This document shows, one piece after another, positions 36,650 through 44,968 of a stretch of DNA of 64,000 bases. Position 1 is the stretch's first letter; each line of letters opens with the position of its first letter. Origin of the DNA: Salinispirillum sp049115955 (lineage in GTDB: Bacteria; Pseudomonadota; Gammaproteobacteria; Pseudomonadales; Natronospirillaceae). The notes under the pieces are model-generated. The model worked only from the letters and a program-made list of their open reading frames with translations, did no database searches and had not been told where the DNA came from. The translations under genes and the position numbers were made by a program. The DNA lies in the NCBI GenBank assembly GCA_049115955.1, contig JAGDZJ010000005.1:124001-188000 (forward strand), written 5' to 3'.

Positions 36650-37714
36650 TCAGTCCAGCGACTTGTGCAAGACCGCAAGCAACTGATTCATCTCCTCGTC
36701 AGCGCCAATGGTGATACGCAAATAGTCGCTGATGCGTGGCTTATTGAAATACCGCACGATGATTTTATGTTCACGTAAGGTCTGCGCGAGCTCCGCAGCA
36801 TCCACGCCAGCGGGCGGCTTGGCGAAGACAAAGTTCGCACTTGAAGGCAGCACCGAAAAACCCAGTTTTTCCAACTCGGCGGTGGTGTGCGCCCGGGTCG
36901 CCATGATCTTCTGGCAACACTCGGCAAAATAGGTTTCATCTTCAATCGCAGCCACGGCGGCGGCTTCGGCGATGCGATCCATGGGATAGGAGTTAAAGGA
37001 GTTTTTAACCCGATCCAGCCCTTCAATCAGCTCAGAGCTACCGATGGCAAAGCCGACACGTAAACCCGCCAAAGAACGCGATTTCGACAACGTCTGGCAC
37101 ACCAACAGGTTAGGGTATTGGTTAACCAAGGCCACGGCCGACTGCGCGCCAAAGTCCACATAGGCTTCATCCACCAGCACGACGGTGTCGGTGTTGGCTT
37201 GCAACAAGGCTTCGATATCCGCCAAAGGCACGGCGCGGCCAGTCGGTGCATTGGGGTTCGGGAAAATCACGCCACCGTTGGGCTGCACGAAGTCTTGCAG
37301 GTTCAGGCTCAAATCGTCCTGCAACGCCACACGCTCGGCATTGATGCCAAACAACTGGCAATACACGGGATAAAAGCTGTAGCTGATGTCGGGGAACAGC
37401 AATGGTTTTGGCTGCTGAAAGAACGCCATAAAGGCCAGCGCCAACACTTCATCCGAACCGTTCCCAACAAACACCTGCGACGCCTCAACGCCGTGGTGTT
37501 TGGCAATGGCAGCTTTTAAGCGCTGCGAATTCGGGTCGGGGTAGAGGCGCAAACGCTCAACCAACTGTTCGTCCTGCAGCACCGCTTGCACGCGGGGCGA
37601 AGGCGGATAAGGACTTTCGTTGGTGTTCAGTTTGACCAGGCCATCCACTTGCGGTTGTTCGCCGGGCACGTAGGGTTCAAGGTTACGGACGACTTCACTC
37701 CAAAACTGGGACAT
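36650..37714 (-). CDS. hisC: HisC, histidinol-phosphate aminotransferase
   Basis: PLP enzyme of histidine biosynthesis; 354 residues from ATG 37714. Visible: LNTNESPYPPSP, the PLP-contacting PNAPTG and VDEAYVDF, and the Schiff-base lysine in LSKSRSLAGLRVGFA. The C-terminal Arg for carboxylate/phosphate lies in ISDYLRITIG. It stands alone here, not in a his operon; many gammaproteobacteria carry a second HisC-like copy, so a role with aromatic amino acids is possible. The 36.4-36.65 kb gap separates it from the defence island. Confidence 0.9.
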   Translation of the reverse strand: MSQFWSEVVRNLEPYVPGEQPQVDGLVKLNTNESPYPPSPRVQAVLQDEQLVERLRLYPDPNSQRLKAAIAKHHGVEASQVFVGNGSDEVLALAFMAFFQQPKPLLFPDISYSFYPVYCQLFGINAERVALQDDLSLNLQDFVQPNGGVIFPNPNAPTGRAVPLADIEALLQANTDTVVLVDEAYVDFGAQSAVALVNQYPNLLVCQTLSKSRSLAGLRVGFAIGSSELIEGLDRVKNSFNSYPMDRIAEAAAVAAIEDETYFAECCQKIMATRAHTTAELEKLGFSVLPSSANFVFAKPPAGVDAAELAQTLREHKIIVRYFNKPRISDYLRITIGADEEMNQLLAVLHKSLD

Positions 37715-37887
37715 AGCGGCTCTCATTACCAAGCAATAACTGATTGGTACAGAGTGTACCCATTAACGCGGTGCAGTAACACGGAGGTTGCATCCAAAGT
37801 GCAGAATTCGTCATGGAATTTTCTGAACGATTGGGTATGCTGACACATTGCCCAAGATGTCGAAAGCACGGCTTTGGAGCCCTACAA

Positions 37888-38457
37888 ATGGATACCGGTC
37901 AGCTACTCATCAACGCCCTGTTGTTTGTTTTTCTTCCCCTCTGGGGCATTGCCGGTTTCGTTGACTGGTGTTGCCACCGCGCCACGGGCATTGAAACCAC
38001 CTCAGGCTTGAAAGAATCCTTAATGCATTCTGTGATGGGCATTCAGGTCGGCATTCCGATCTTGATGTGCTTGTTATTTCGCGTGAACGTCTTGGTGTTG
38101 TTGGTCTGCCTCACCGCGTGGGTATTACACGAAACCATAGCGCACTGGGATGTGCATTACGCTTCCACGCGCCGCAAAATCACCATATGGGAAATGCATG
38201 CGCATAGCTACTTAGCGACCTTGCCGTTTTACATGCTGGCCATGATCTTCGTCATCAATTGGCCCATAGTGCTCGACTTGGTGCAGTTCAATTGGCAGGG
38301 CCAAATGCACTTGCAGCGCATGGAATACGCCCACGGCGGCGAACAGTACCTCACACACTATCTTCTGTTTATGGCCATTGTCTGTGGGCTGCCGTACTTA
38401 GAAGAAAATCTGCGCTGTTTGCGCCAAGCCTTACGCAAGGAAGCTCCCACAACATGA
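37888..38457 (+). CDS. Histidine-rich multi-helix membrane protein
   Basis: 189 residues from ATG 37888 (GGAG eight bases ahead); the frame is open to 37813 but the extension has no site. Four or five hydrophobic segments (about 5-25, 45-75, 105-130, 160-180). Conserved-looking polar residues sit between them: DWCCHRATG, HETIAHWDVHYASTRRK and WEMHAHSY. This histidine spacing (H-x4-H-x3-H, MHAH) recalls membrane metalloenzymes such as desaturases/hydroxylases, but I do not recognise the family. Its stop overlaps the ketoacyl synthase ATG (ATGA), so they are coupled. Confidence 0.6.
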   Translation: MDTGQLLINALLFVFLPLWGIAGFVDWCCHRATGIETTSGLKESLMHSVMGIQVGIPILMCLLFRVNVLVLLVCLTAWVLHETIAHWDVHYASTRRKITIWEMHAHSYLATLPFYMLAMIFVINWPIVLDLVQFNWQGQMHLQRMEYAHGGEQYLTHYLLFMAIVCGLPYLEENLRCLRQALRKEAPTT

Positions 38458-39560
38458 CGGTTTACATCACCAGCACAGGGCACCACCTCCCCGGCCCCGC
38501 CATCAACAACGACGACATTGAAGACATTCTCGGGCGCGTGCACGGTAAGCCCAGTCGGCTGAAAAAGCGCATTTTACAGTCCAACGGCATTCAAACCCGG
38601 CATTACGCCATGAACGCCGAACACCAAACCACCATCAGCAACAGCGCCATGGCCGCGCACGCTGCGCAGGACTGTTTAGCCCAAAGCCCGCTCAACCCAA
38701 AGCGCATACAACAACTGAGCGCCGCCACCAGCCAAGGCGACCTCGTCTTACCCGGCTTTGGCAGCATGGTGCAAGCCGAGCTGGGGCTACGCGATATCGA
38801 ACTGCACACCAGCCACGGTATTTGCGCCAGCGGCATGATGGCCTTAAAAGCCGCCTACACCGGCATCAAAGCCGGTGAACACCAGAATGGATTAGTGGTC
38901 GCCAGTGAATTGGCCTCTCGTCTGTTCAAGTCCACCCGCTATGAAGCCGCCGGAGACGAAGTGGACTTCAATGCCGAGTTTCTGCGTTGGATGCTGTCGG
39001 ACGGCGCTGGCGCCATGCTGCTGGAAGACCAACCACGCGGCACCTGCTTTCGCATTGACTGGATACGCGGTTATTCACACGCCGACGCCTATCCGGTGTG
39101 CATGAGCGTCGGTTCCCCAACCGACCCCAACGACCAACGCACATGGCAGGACTTCCCTACCTACGCCGAGGCGGAAGCCGCAGGTGCTTTATTGCTGCGC
39201 CAAGACGTTCGCCTACTCGACAACATTGTGAAACTGGGAATAGACGGCTTTTTGCGCCTGTTGAACGAAGGCCGCGTGCAGGTTGATCAGGTAGACCATC
39301 TGCTCTGCCATTATTCGTCTCACTATTTCCGCAGCCGCATCTTCGACAGTTTGGTACAAGCTGGGGCAATGATTCCTGAGGAGAAGTGGTATACCAACCT
39401 TTATACGCGCGGCAATACCGGCTGTGCATCCATCTTCATTATGTTGGACGAGTTTCGACGTACACAAACCTATAAGGTGGGTGATGTGATCTTATGTATG
39501 GTGCCAGAGAGTGGGCGATTCAATACGATGTATATGCAACTGACTGTCATAGCTGAATGA
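38454..39560 (+). CDS. Beta-ketoacyl-ACP synthase III-like condensing enzyme
   Basis: 368-residue thiolase-fold enzyme. The KAS III catalytic triad is visible as Cys in HGICASGMMAL, His in LLCHYSSHYF and Asn in RGNTGCASIF. Unlike FabH it has no primary fatty acid synthesis neighbours; it sits behind a membrane protein and ahead of a diiron enzyme, suggesting a specialised acyl condensation (chain-extended lipid, ketone or signal molecule). Starts at ATG 38454, overlapping the upstream stop as ATGA. An inverted-repeat element lies between it and the next gene. Confidence 0.85.
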   Translation: MTVYITSTGHHLPGPAINNDDIEDILGRVHGKPSRLKKRILQSNGIQTRHYAMNAEHQTTISNSAMAAHAAQDCLAQSPLNPKRIQQLSAATSQGDLVLPGFGSMVQAELGLRDIELHTSHGICASGMMALKAAYTGIKAGEHQNGLVVASELASRLFKSTRYEAAGDEVDFNAEFLRWMLSDGAGAMLLEDQPRGTCFRIDWIRGYSHADAYPVCMSVGSPTDPNDQRTWQDFPTYAEAEAAGALLLRQDVRLLDNIVKLGIDGFLRLLNEGRVQVDQVDHLLCHYSSHYFRSRIFDSLVQAGAMIPEEKWYTNLYTRGNTGCASIFIMLDEFRRTQTYKVGDVILCMVPESGRFNTMYMQLTVIAE

Positions 39561-39578
39561 CGGGCTATGCTGGGGTTT

Positions 39579-39685
39579 CATGTGTGCACGGGGCTTGTTC
39601 GGGGACGTGTGCGCCCCGGACGGGCGCACTCGAGCTTACAGGGACGTACTGGCAGCGTTCCTCGAATGGGCCCCGTGCACACATG
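39579..39685. repeat. 107-bp element with 16-bp perfect terminal inverted repeats
   Basis: CATGTGTGCACGGGGC at 39579-39594 is exactly complementary to 39670-39685. Inside, GTGCGCCC (39609-39616) and GGGCGCAC (39622-39629) form a second perfect hairpin. No coding capacity. The design is that of a structured intergenic repeat or MITE, different in sequence from the element at 15.1 kb. It may end or attenuate transcription between the two halves of the operon. Confidence 0.65.
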
Positions 39686-39733
39686 GAATCCACCGGTAGA
39701 TCGTCGCCATCCGAGAGAAGGGAATAAAGAGAA

Positions 39734-40417
39734 ATGAGCCAAAAAGTCACCACCGACCTGGGCCAACACTGTTTGCAAGGGCTGCTGCGCATCTGGTTCG
39801 ACTTTGAACGTCAGCTCGGCCGCGTGCCAGTGATTCAGCGCCTGGAGCGCGACCAATTCACCATTGAAGATTATCGGCAGTTGCTGCTGCACCTGCGCCA
39901 ACAAGTCATCGAAGGCGCCCGCTGGATCACCCGTGGTGCGTCCAGTTTCGACCGCGACTTTGCTGATGTGCGCTCTGAAGTCATTGGCCACGCCCGCGAC
40001 GAACACCGCGACTATGAAATACTGGAACGCGACTATGTGGCCGCAGGCGGTGCCTTGGCCGATATTCAAAACGGCGAACGCAATCTGGGCACCGAAGCGT
40101 TGCATGCCTTCTTGATGCACCGGGCGTCCCAACCCAACCCCATCGACCTCATCGGCGCGATGTGGATCATCGAAGGACTCGGCCAGAAAATGGCCACCGA
40201 CTGGGCCAAACGCATCAATGCCTGCACCGGTGGCGATGGCAGCTACACCCAGTTTATGGGTTACCACGGTGCGAACGATGAGGCCCATATGGACAAACTT
40301 TATGCGTTGTTGGATCGCGTCTGTGTAGACGCGCAAGCAGTAAAAAGCATTCACCGCACTGCCCGCGTGGTCGGGCGCTTGTACGCGCTGCAACTGGAGG
40401 AAATTGATCATGACTGA
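39734..40417 (+). CDS. Haem-oxygenase-like diiron (HDO/TenA-type) enzyme
   Basis: 227-residue all-helical protein of the iron-containing redox enzyme type. Candidate ligands: EGARW in the second helix, EVIGHARDEHRDYEILE (E-x3-H-x3-EH) in the middle, and a C-terminal ANDEAHMDKLY, a set that suits the HDO superfamily including UndA-like enzymes. Such enzymes use O2 at a diiron site for oxidative decarboxylation, N-oxygenation or C-C cleavage. Beside a ketoacyl synthase it could modify a fatty acyl product; substrate unknown. The stop overlaps the next start by eight bases. Confidence 0.75.
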   Translation: MSQKVTTDLGQHCLQGLLRIWFDFERQLGRVPVIQRLERDQFTIEDYRQLLLHLRQQVIEGARWITRGASSFDRDFADVRSEVIGHARDEHRDYEILERDYVAAGGALADIQNGERNLGTEALHAFLMHRASQPNPIDLIGAMWIIEGLGQKMATDWAKRINACTGGDGSYTQFMGYHGANDEAHMDKLYALLDRVCVDAQAVKSIHRTARVVGRLYALQLEEIDHD

Positions 40418-41324
40418 ATCGTCAGGCCCAACGAACACCGCCAAGCGAGCCAAACGCAGTGCGTTCTTGCGCGCCATTGAATTCGATAATTCACTTCCCA
40501 TTCAAGACGACGCGGTGCAACTGTGGCTTAACGACCTCGACAACCCGTTCCGTTGGTCATTGCGTCCGCTGTTGCAGTTCTTCTTCGCCGCACTGCTGCA
40601 TCTGATCTGGTTCTTTAAACGCTTACCGTTGCCGCAGTTTCGCGCACACGGCCTACTGCAAAGCATGATCTGCTGGTTCTGCCGTCATTTCGTCAGTCGC
40701 GAAGCGAACTTGCTGATCCTGCGCCATTTCGCCACCGAGTCCAACGTGTTGAATTTTCTCGCCGACAACTCGCCAGAAGCCAACGACATCGCGCGCGTCG
40801 ACCTATACCCCACCACCATCAATGGCATGCAGCAAGCGAGCTTTGTGGAGCACGACCAAGAGCTGTTTCGCCTGTTTGCGGAACTGGGCCATTGGACGCC
40901 CGCGAAAGCCAAAAAACCGCAAGACCTCAATTGGCAGCACTGGCAACCCGTAGACATAGCCGCCTTTCAGATTGCCCCCAAGCGCACACAGGTTTTGGAC
41001 TTCGAAACCTCACACGCCTTGTTTATGTGCCTGTTTTGTTTATTGCTGACGCGCGAGGAATACCGCGATGCCATTAACGGCTTCAACCTCGACCAGTCCA
41101 TTGCGTTGCGTATTGGCCAACTGATCAACGATCCTTCTTTGGCTGAAATGGCCTACAACAAGCACCCGCTCTACTTGGTCGGCCCGTGGAATCTGAGCCA
41201 GCGATTTTTGATGCACGGTTTTTTTACCGAATACTTGTATGCGCGCTTGGAGCAGGCTCGGCTGCATAGCTCCCCGAAAAAGACCACCCGTAATACATCC
41301 ACAAAACCAAACGAGGTAAAATAA
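40410..41324 (+). CDS. Unrecognised helical protein of the diiron-enzyme operon
   Basis: 304 residues from ATG 40410 (GGAGG nine bases ahead). I do not recognise the family. It is helix-rich; one hydrophobic amphipathic segment (about 48-70, RPLLQFFFAALLHLIWFF) may touch the membrane. Two regions resemble metal-binding helices: EANLLILRHFATES and DFETSHALFMCLF (E-x2-H), so a second metal-dependent oxidase is conceivable. Coupled on both sides: overlaps the diiron gene by eight bases and the GNAT gene as TAATG. The tail (SSPKKTTRNTSTKPNEVK) looks disordered. Confidence 0.6.
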   Translation: MTESSGPTNTAKRAKRSAFLRAIEFDNSLPIQDDAVQLWLNDLDNPFRWSLRPLLQFFFAALLHLIWFFKRLPLPQFRAHGLLQSMICWFCRHFVSREANLLILRHFATESNVLNFLADNSPEANDIARVDLYPTTINGMQQASFVEHDQELFRLFAELGHWTPAKAKKPQDLNWQHWQPVDIAAFQIAPKRTQVLDFETSHALFMCLFCLLLTREEYRDAINGFNLDQSIALRIGQLINDPSLAEMAYNKHPLYLVGPWNLSQRFLMHGFFTEYLYARLEQARLHSSPKKTTRNTSTKPNEVK

Positions 41325-41806
41325 TGATTCACGCGCAACGCGCCGATTTATACAACCCCCAGCACGCTAAAGCCGTGGTCGACTTGCTCAACGGCTATGC
41401 CCTAGACCCCATGGGAGGCAATGAGCCGCTGGCAAATTTCGCCCGAGAAAACCTAGTGAATGAGCTGCGCAAACGCCCTACCGCACACATTGTGTTGGGT
41501 TTTGTAGACGATGAACCGGCGGGATTGGTGAACTGCTTTGAAGGGTTTTCGACCTTTGCGTGCAAGCCCTTGTTGAACATTCATGATGTCGCAGTGGCAC
41601 CAGAGCATCGCGGTAAAGGGCTGTCTTCAGTGATGCTGGATAAAGTTGAAGAGATTGCCCGTGAACTGGGCTGCTGCAAGCTGACGCTTGAGGTATTAGA
41701 GGGCAACACACTGGCCCAGTCCGCATACAAGCGCATGGGCTTTGCGGGTTACGAACTTGACCCAGCCATGGGCCGGGCCATGTTTTGGCAGAAAAAACTG
41801 AGTTAA
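41324..41806 (+). CDS. GNAT family N-acetyltransferase
   Basis: 160-residue acetyl-CoA-dependent acyltransferase. The CoA-binding motif A reads VAVAPEHRGKGLSSVML, and motif B LEVLEGNTLAQSAYKRMGF. Acceptor substrate unknown; as the last gene of a coupled set (one-base overlap TAATG) it may acylate an amine in that pathway or be a resistance/detoxification enzyme. Ends two bases before the converging Na/Pi transporter gene. Confidence 0.88.
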   Translation: MIHAQRADLYNPQHAKAVVDLLNGYALDPMGGNEPLANFARENLVNELRKRPTAHIVLGFVDDEPAGLVNCFEGFSTFACKPLLNIHDVAVAPEHRGKGLSSVMLDKVEEIARELGCCKLTLEVLEGNTLAQSAYKRMGFAGYELDPAMGRAMFWQKKLS

Positions 41807-41807
41807 C

Positions 41808-43430
41808 TCAGTCTTTTTTGTGGCGTTCCAACACGGGGTACGCCACCGCCGTCAAATGCGAACAGATGCGTTGCAGGTCACGCAGTACGTCGATAAAAAT
41901 CTGCGTGGACTGCAAGTTCTCACGATGATGGCCGCGCAGGCGTTCCAAGTGCTCCCGGCGCGCATTCAATATACGCGAACGATACTGCCGTTTTATCTTC
42001 AGCAGATCCTTGCCCAGTTCTGCGCTGTCGCTGGTGAACACCGCTTGCGACAACCTAAAAGCGTCCACCAGCTCTTCGTGCAACGCTTCAATCACTTTGT
42101 TCTGTTCCGCATCAAAGTGCACATCATTGCGCAACTTGTTACGCGCCAACTGCATTAAACTGGTGTCTATGATGTCGCCAATGTGCTCTAAGTTGGTCAT
42201 AAAAGTAATGATTTCATGACGTTCGTGACGCGTGGATGCGCTGTTATCCGACCCTTCAATCGACACCACATAATGCAGCGCTTCGCGGTGCAAGCGGTCG
42301 ATGTCATCGTCCAGATCACTGATCTGCCTGACCAATTCACGGTCTTTGAAGGCGTCCATCGAGTAATTGAGCATGCGATACACCAAATCAGCGATGCGCA
42401 GTGCTTCATTGCGCGCATTAGCCATGGCGCGCGCCGGATTATTGATATCGTCGAGCGCCAGATACATCGGCTGATCGGTTTCTTCAGAAATGTCGGTGCC
42501 GCTCTGCCCTTGCTGGCTGTGCCACTCAAACAACGGCAGCAGCAAAGGCAAACACGCCAGCAACAGCAGTCCATTCACCAAGTTCAAAGCAATATGCGCC
42601 GTCACTATGCCCATAGCACCAGCGGGCAGCAGGTCTAGTAGGGTATCGCCGCCAACCAGCAAGGCCAGCATGCCGAGCAGTACGGCAATCAGGCGAAACA
42701 ACAGGTTGCCCAACACCACTTCACGCCCGTCGCCCTTGAGCGACCAACCAGCCACCAAAGCCGGTACAGCACCACCCAAATTCGCACCCAGCAAAAGAAA
42801 GATACCGGTTTCGAGTGTCACGGTGCCATCCATGGCAAACTGCGCCAGGATCAATACCGCTGCCAGTGTTGAATGAATCACCCAGGTCAATACGGCCATC
42901 AAGCTGATGGCCATGAAGGCATCGGATTCGACGTAACGGGTAATCTGCTGGAACAATTCGCTGTCGCGCAACTCACTGGTGATTTGCCCTAGCAGGCTAA
43001 GCGACAGCAAGAGAATACCCAAGCCGATCAGAATACGCCCGGTGTGCTTACGACTGCGGTTTTGCTGATTGCGGAATAAGATGAAACCCAGCAACACCAA
43101 GGGCAGGGCGAGGGCCTGAACATTCAGGTTGAACAGGAAGGCGGCCAAGCTGGCCCCGACTTCAGCGCCGAGCACGGTACCCAGCGCCATCGGCAGTGTC
43201 ATCATGCCGGCCGAGCTGAATCCGGCGATCATCAGAATAACGGCGGTAGAGGATTGCAAAGAGAACGCGGCCACCGCTCCGGTAGCAAAGGCACGGGGTC
43301 TATCACTGGTGCTACGCCGCAGCAGTCTTTCCAGTCGGCTGCCCATGAGCCGGCTGAATCCCGTCTGCACCATGCGAATGCCCCACAGCAAGAGCGCCAC
43401 TGCCCCTGCCAGTTGTATCATGACCGCCAT
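41808..43430 (-). CDS. Na/Pi cotransporter family protein with PhoU-like tail
   Basis: 540 residues. The N-terminal 310 residues contain two inverted Na/Pi cotransporter repeats with many membrane helices (ATGAVAAFSLQSSTAVILMI and a related STLAAVLIL segment). The C-terminal 220 residues are cytoplasmic and PhoU-like helical (DRLHREALHYVV, FMTNLEHIGDIIDT). This architecture is the NptA/YjbB type, moving phosphate with sodium. It follows the ugp genes and HAD phosphatase closely on the same strand, consistent with one phosphate-related transcription unit. Confidence 0.9.
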   Translation of the reverse strand: MAVMIQLAGAVALLLWGIRMVQTGFSRLMGSRLERLLRRSTSDRPRAFATGAVAAFSLQSSTAVILMIAGFSSAGMMTLPMALGTVLGAEVGASLAAFLFNLNVQALALPLVLLGFILFRNQQNRSRKHTGRILIGLGILLLSLSLLGQITSELRDSELFQQITRYVESDAFMAISLMAVLTWVIHSTLAAVLILAQFAMDGTVTLETGIFLLLGANLGGAVPALVAGWSLKGDGREVVLGNLLFRLIAVLLGMLALLVGGDTLLDLLPAGAMGIVTAHIALNLVNGLLLLACLPLLLPLFEWHSQQGQSGTDISEETDQPMYLALDDINNPARAMANARNEALRIADLVYRMLNYSMDAFKDRELVRQISDLDDDIDRLHREALHYVVSIEGSDNSASTRHERHEIITFMTNLEHIGDIIDTSLMQLARNKLRNDVHFDAEQNKVIEALHEELVDAFRLSQAVFTSDSAELGKDLLKIKRQYRSRILNARREHLERLRGHHRENLQSTQIFIDVLRDLQRICSHLTAVAYPVLERHKKD

Positions 43431-43442
43431 TCCGGCTCCCTG

Positions 43443-44246
43443 TTAATTCAAATTCCCGGCGCGTTGCGCCAGCCAATGTTGCGCCAATTCCACCACACCC
43501 AATCCCGACGGTGCGGTGGTAATGGTCGCGGGGTGATGCCACATGCTCGACAGATGCGGACGGATATTCGCCACCCCGACACTGAGCGGGAAATGGGCGA
43601 ACATGGATTCATCGTTCGGTGCATCACCGATAAAGAGCACCTGGGCTTGCATGCTGGGTTCATCTAACTGAAAGACGTCCTGCAACATACGCCGCGCCAT
43701 GGCACCTTTGTTAAAGTCGCCGCGCCAGACATTAATGTGAATAGAACTGCGCTTCGCATCAAAGCCTTGTTGCCGTAACAAGGCACAGACCTCATCGGCT
43801 TGTTCTATCGTCAGTTCGCTGTCTTGATTATAGTCGATGGCGACATCAACATGGCGAAACGACTGGTCTTTCGCCAATACTAACGAATAAGACACGGGCA
43901 ATTGTTGGATAGACGCAAGAATAGCCTGCTGGTCGGCTTGATGCTCCGACAATGAGCGCCAATACTGCCAATGCAGATGGTGCGATTCGTCGCGCCGCAC
44001 GTAAAAAGCGCCGCCTTCGCCGATTACTCCAGCCACCGGCCACGTGCGCGCAATTTGATCGCACCACCCGGCACAGCCACCGGTAATAGGCACGATCTGC
44101 ACGCCGCTGCGCGCCAAGTCCCAGAGCGCAGCGTAGGTTTCTGGCAGTAACTGCCCTGCAGTGGTCAGAGTATCATCGACGTCGGTAAACAGAAAGCGCA
44201 CCGCCGATAGATCCAAATCCTTTACCGCGCTTGACGAAACGGTCAC
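43443..44246 (-). CDS. HAD-IIB family phosphatase
   Basis: 267-residue haloacid dehalogenase hydrolase with type IIB cap. Motif I FTDVDDTLT, motif II VPITGG, Lys/cap region MARRMLQDVF and motif IV FIGDAPNDESMF, all intact. It resembles sugar-phosphate or mannosyl-3-phosphoglycerate-type phosphatases; substrate not predictable. Starts with GTG overlapping the ugpQ stop (GTGA). Position in the ugp run suggests it releases phosphate from an imported or intermediate phosphoester. Confidence 0.8.
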   Translation of the reverse strand: MTVSSSAVKDLDLSAVRFLFTDVDDTLTTAGQLLPETYAALWDLARSGVQIVPITGGCAGWCDQIARTWPVAGVIGEGGAFYVRRDESHHLHWQYWRSLSEHQADQQAILASIQQLPVSYSLVLAKDQSFRHVDVAIDYNQDSELTIEQADEVCALLRQQGFDAKRSSIHINVWRGDFNKGAMARRMLQDVFQLDEPSMQAQVLFIGDAPNDESMFAHFPLSVGVANIRPHLSSMWHHPATITTAPSGLGVVELAQHWLAQRAGNLN

Positions 44247-44965
44247 TGCGGAAACAACAGCGGGTTATCGGTGATGAGTCCATCCACACCCATCCGCCAC
44301 AACGCCTCGCCCGCCTTGGCATCATTGACGGTGTAGCAATATAGGTCCAAGCCAGCGGCTTTAATCGCGCTCGCCTGAGCTGGTTTTAGCAGCGCGTAAT
44401 GCGAGTGAATGCTCACTAACGCCAGTTCATTCGCCAATTCTTCCCAGTCATCTTCAATGTCTTCATACAGCATGCCGAGCTGCCAATCCGGTTTGGCGGC
44501 ACGCACCAAACGTAGGGCATCGGCATCAAAACTGGAAATGATCAAGCGATCGAAGTCCGTCCAATGGTGTTCCAACGCAGCAATGACTTTGGGTACGATG
44601 TCGGCAGCGCTGAAACTGGGATACACCTTAATCTCCAAGTTCAAACCTAACCCCAGCCCAGCAATGTGGTCTAACGCTGTTTCGAGCTTGGGCATGCGCT
44701 CGGCTTGATACTCCGTGCTGAAATGACTGCCCACGTCCAAGTCCTTAACGTCGCTCCAACTCTGGTCTGCCAGCGCGCCTGCACCTGGCGTCAAACGATC
44801 CAGGTAGTCATCATGAAACATCACCACAGTGCCATCGCCCACCAAGTTGGCGTCGATTTCGACCCATTTGATGTCTAGCTCATGGGTCAACGTCATGGCA
44901 GCCAGCGTGTTTTCCGGGCGCAATAAGGAACAGCCGCAATGGGCAATCAATTTGTCAGCGATCAT
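44243..44965 (-). CDS. ugpQ: UgpQ-like glycerophosphodiester phosphodiesterase
   Basis: 240-residue cytoplasmic GDPD that cleaves glycerophosphodiesters to glycerol-3-phosphate and alcohol. Motifs: IAHCGCSLLRPENTLAAM, WVEIDANLVGDG, VVMFHDDYLDRLT, and LNLEIK. One oddity: the normally HRG motif reads HCG, so the Arg that contacts phosphate is replaced by Cys, while the catalytic His is kept. Three bases behind ugpC and overlapping the HAD gene. Belongs to the ugpBAECQ operon. Confidence 0.93.
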   Translation of the reverse strand: MIADKLIAHCGCSLLRPENTLAAMTLTHELDIKWVEIDANLVGDGTVVMFHDDYLDRLTPGAGALADQSWSDVKDLDVGSHFSTEYQAERMPKLETALDHIAGLGLGLNLEIKVYPSFSAADIVPKVIAALEHHWTDFDRLIISSFDADALRLVRAAKPDWQLGMLYEDIEDDWEELANELALVSIHSHYALLKPAQASAIKAAGLDLYCYTVNDAKAGEALWRMGVDGLITDNPLLFPQ

Positions 44966-44968
44966 GGT

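Noticed and set aside
37813..37887. Upstream extension of the histidine-rich membrane protein with a CPRC motif
   Set aside because: Open frame but without a ribosome site; ATG 37888 has GGAG at a good distance and starts directly before the first helix.
39578..40501. Long open frame on the minus strand opposite the diiron enzyme gene
   Set aside because: Lies fully antisense to a well-formed protein with recognisable motifs, has no ribosome site and no family resemblance; a shadow of biased codon use.
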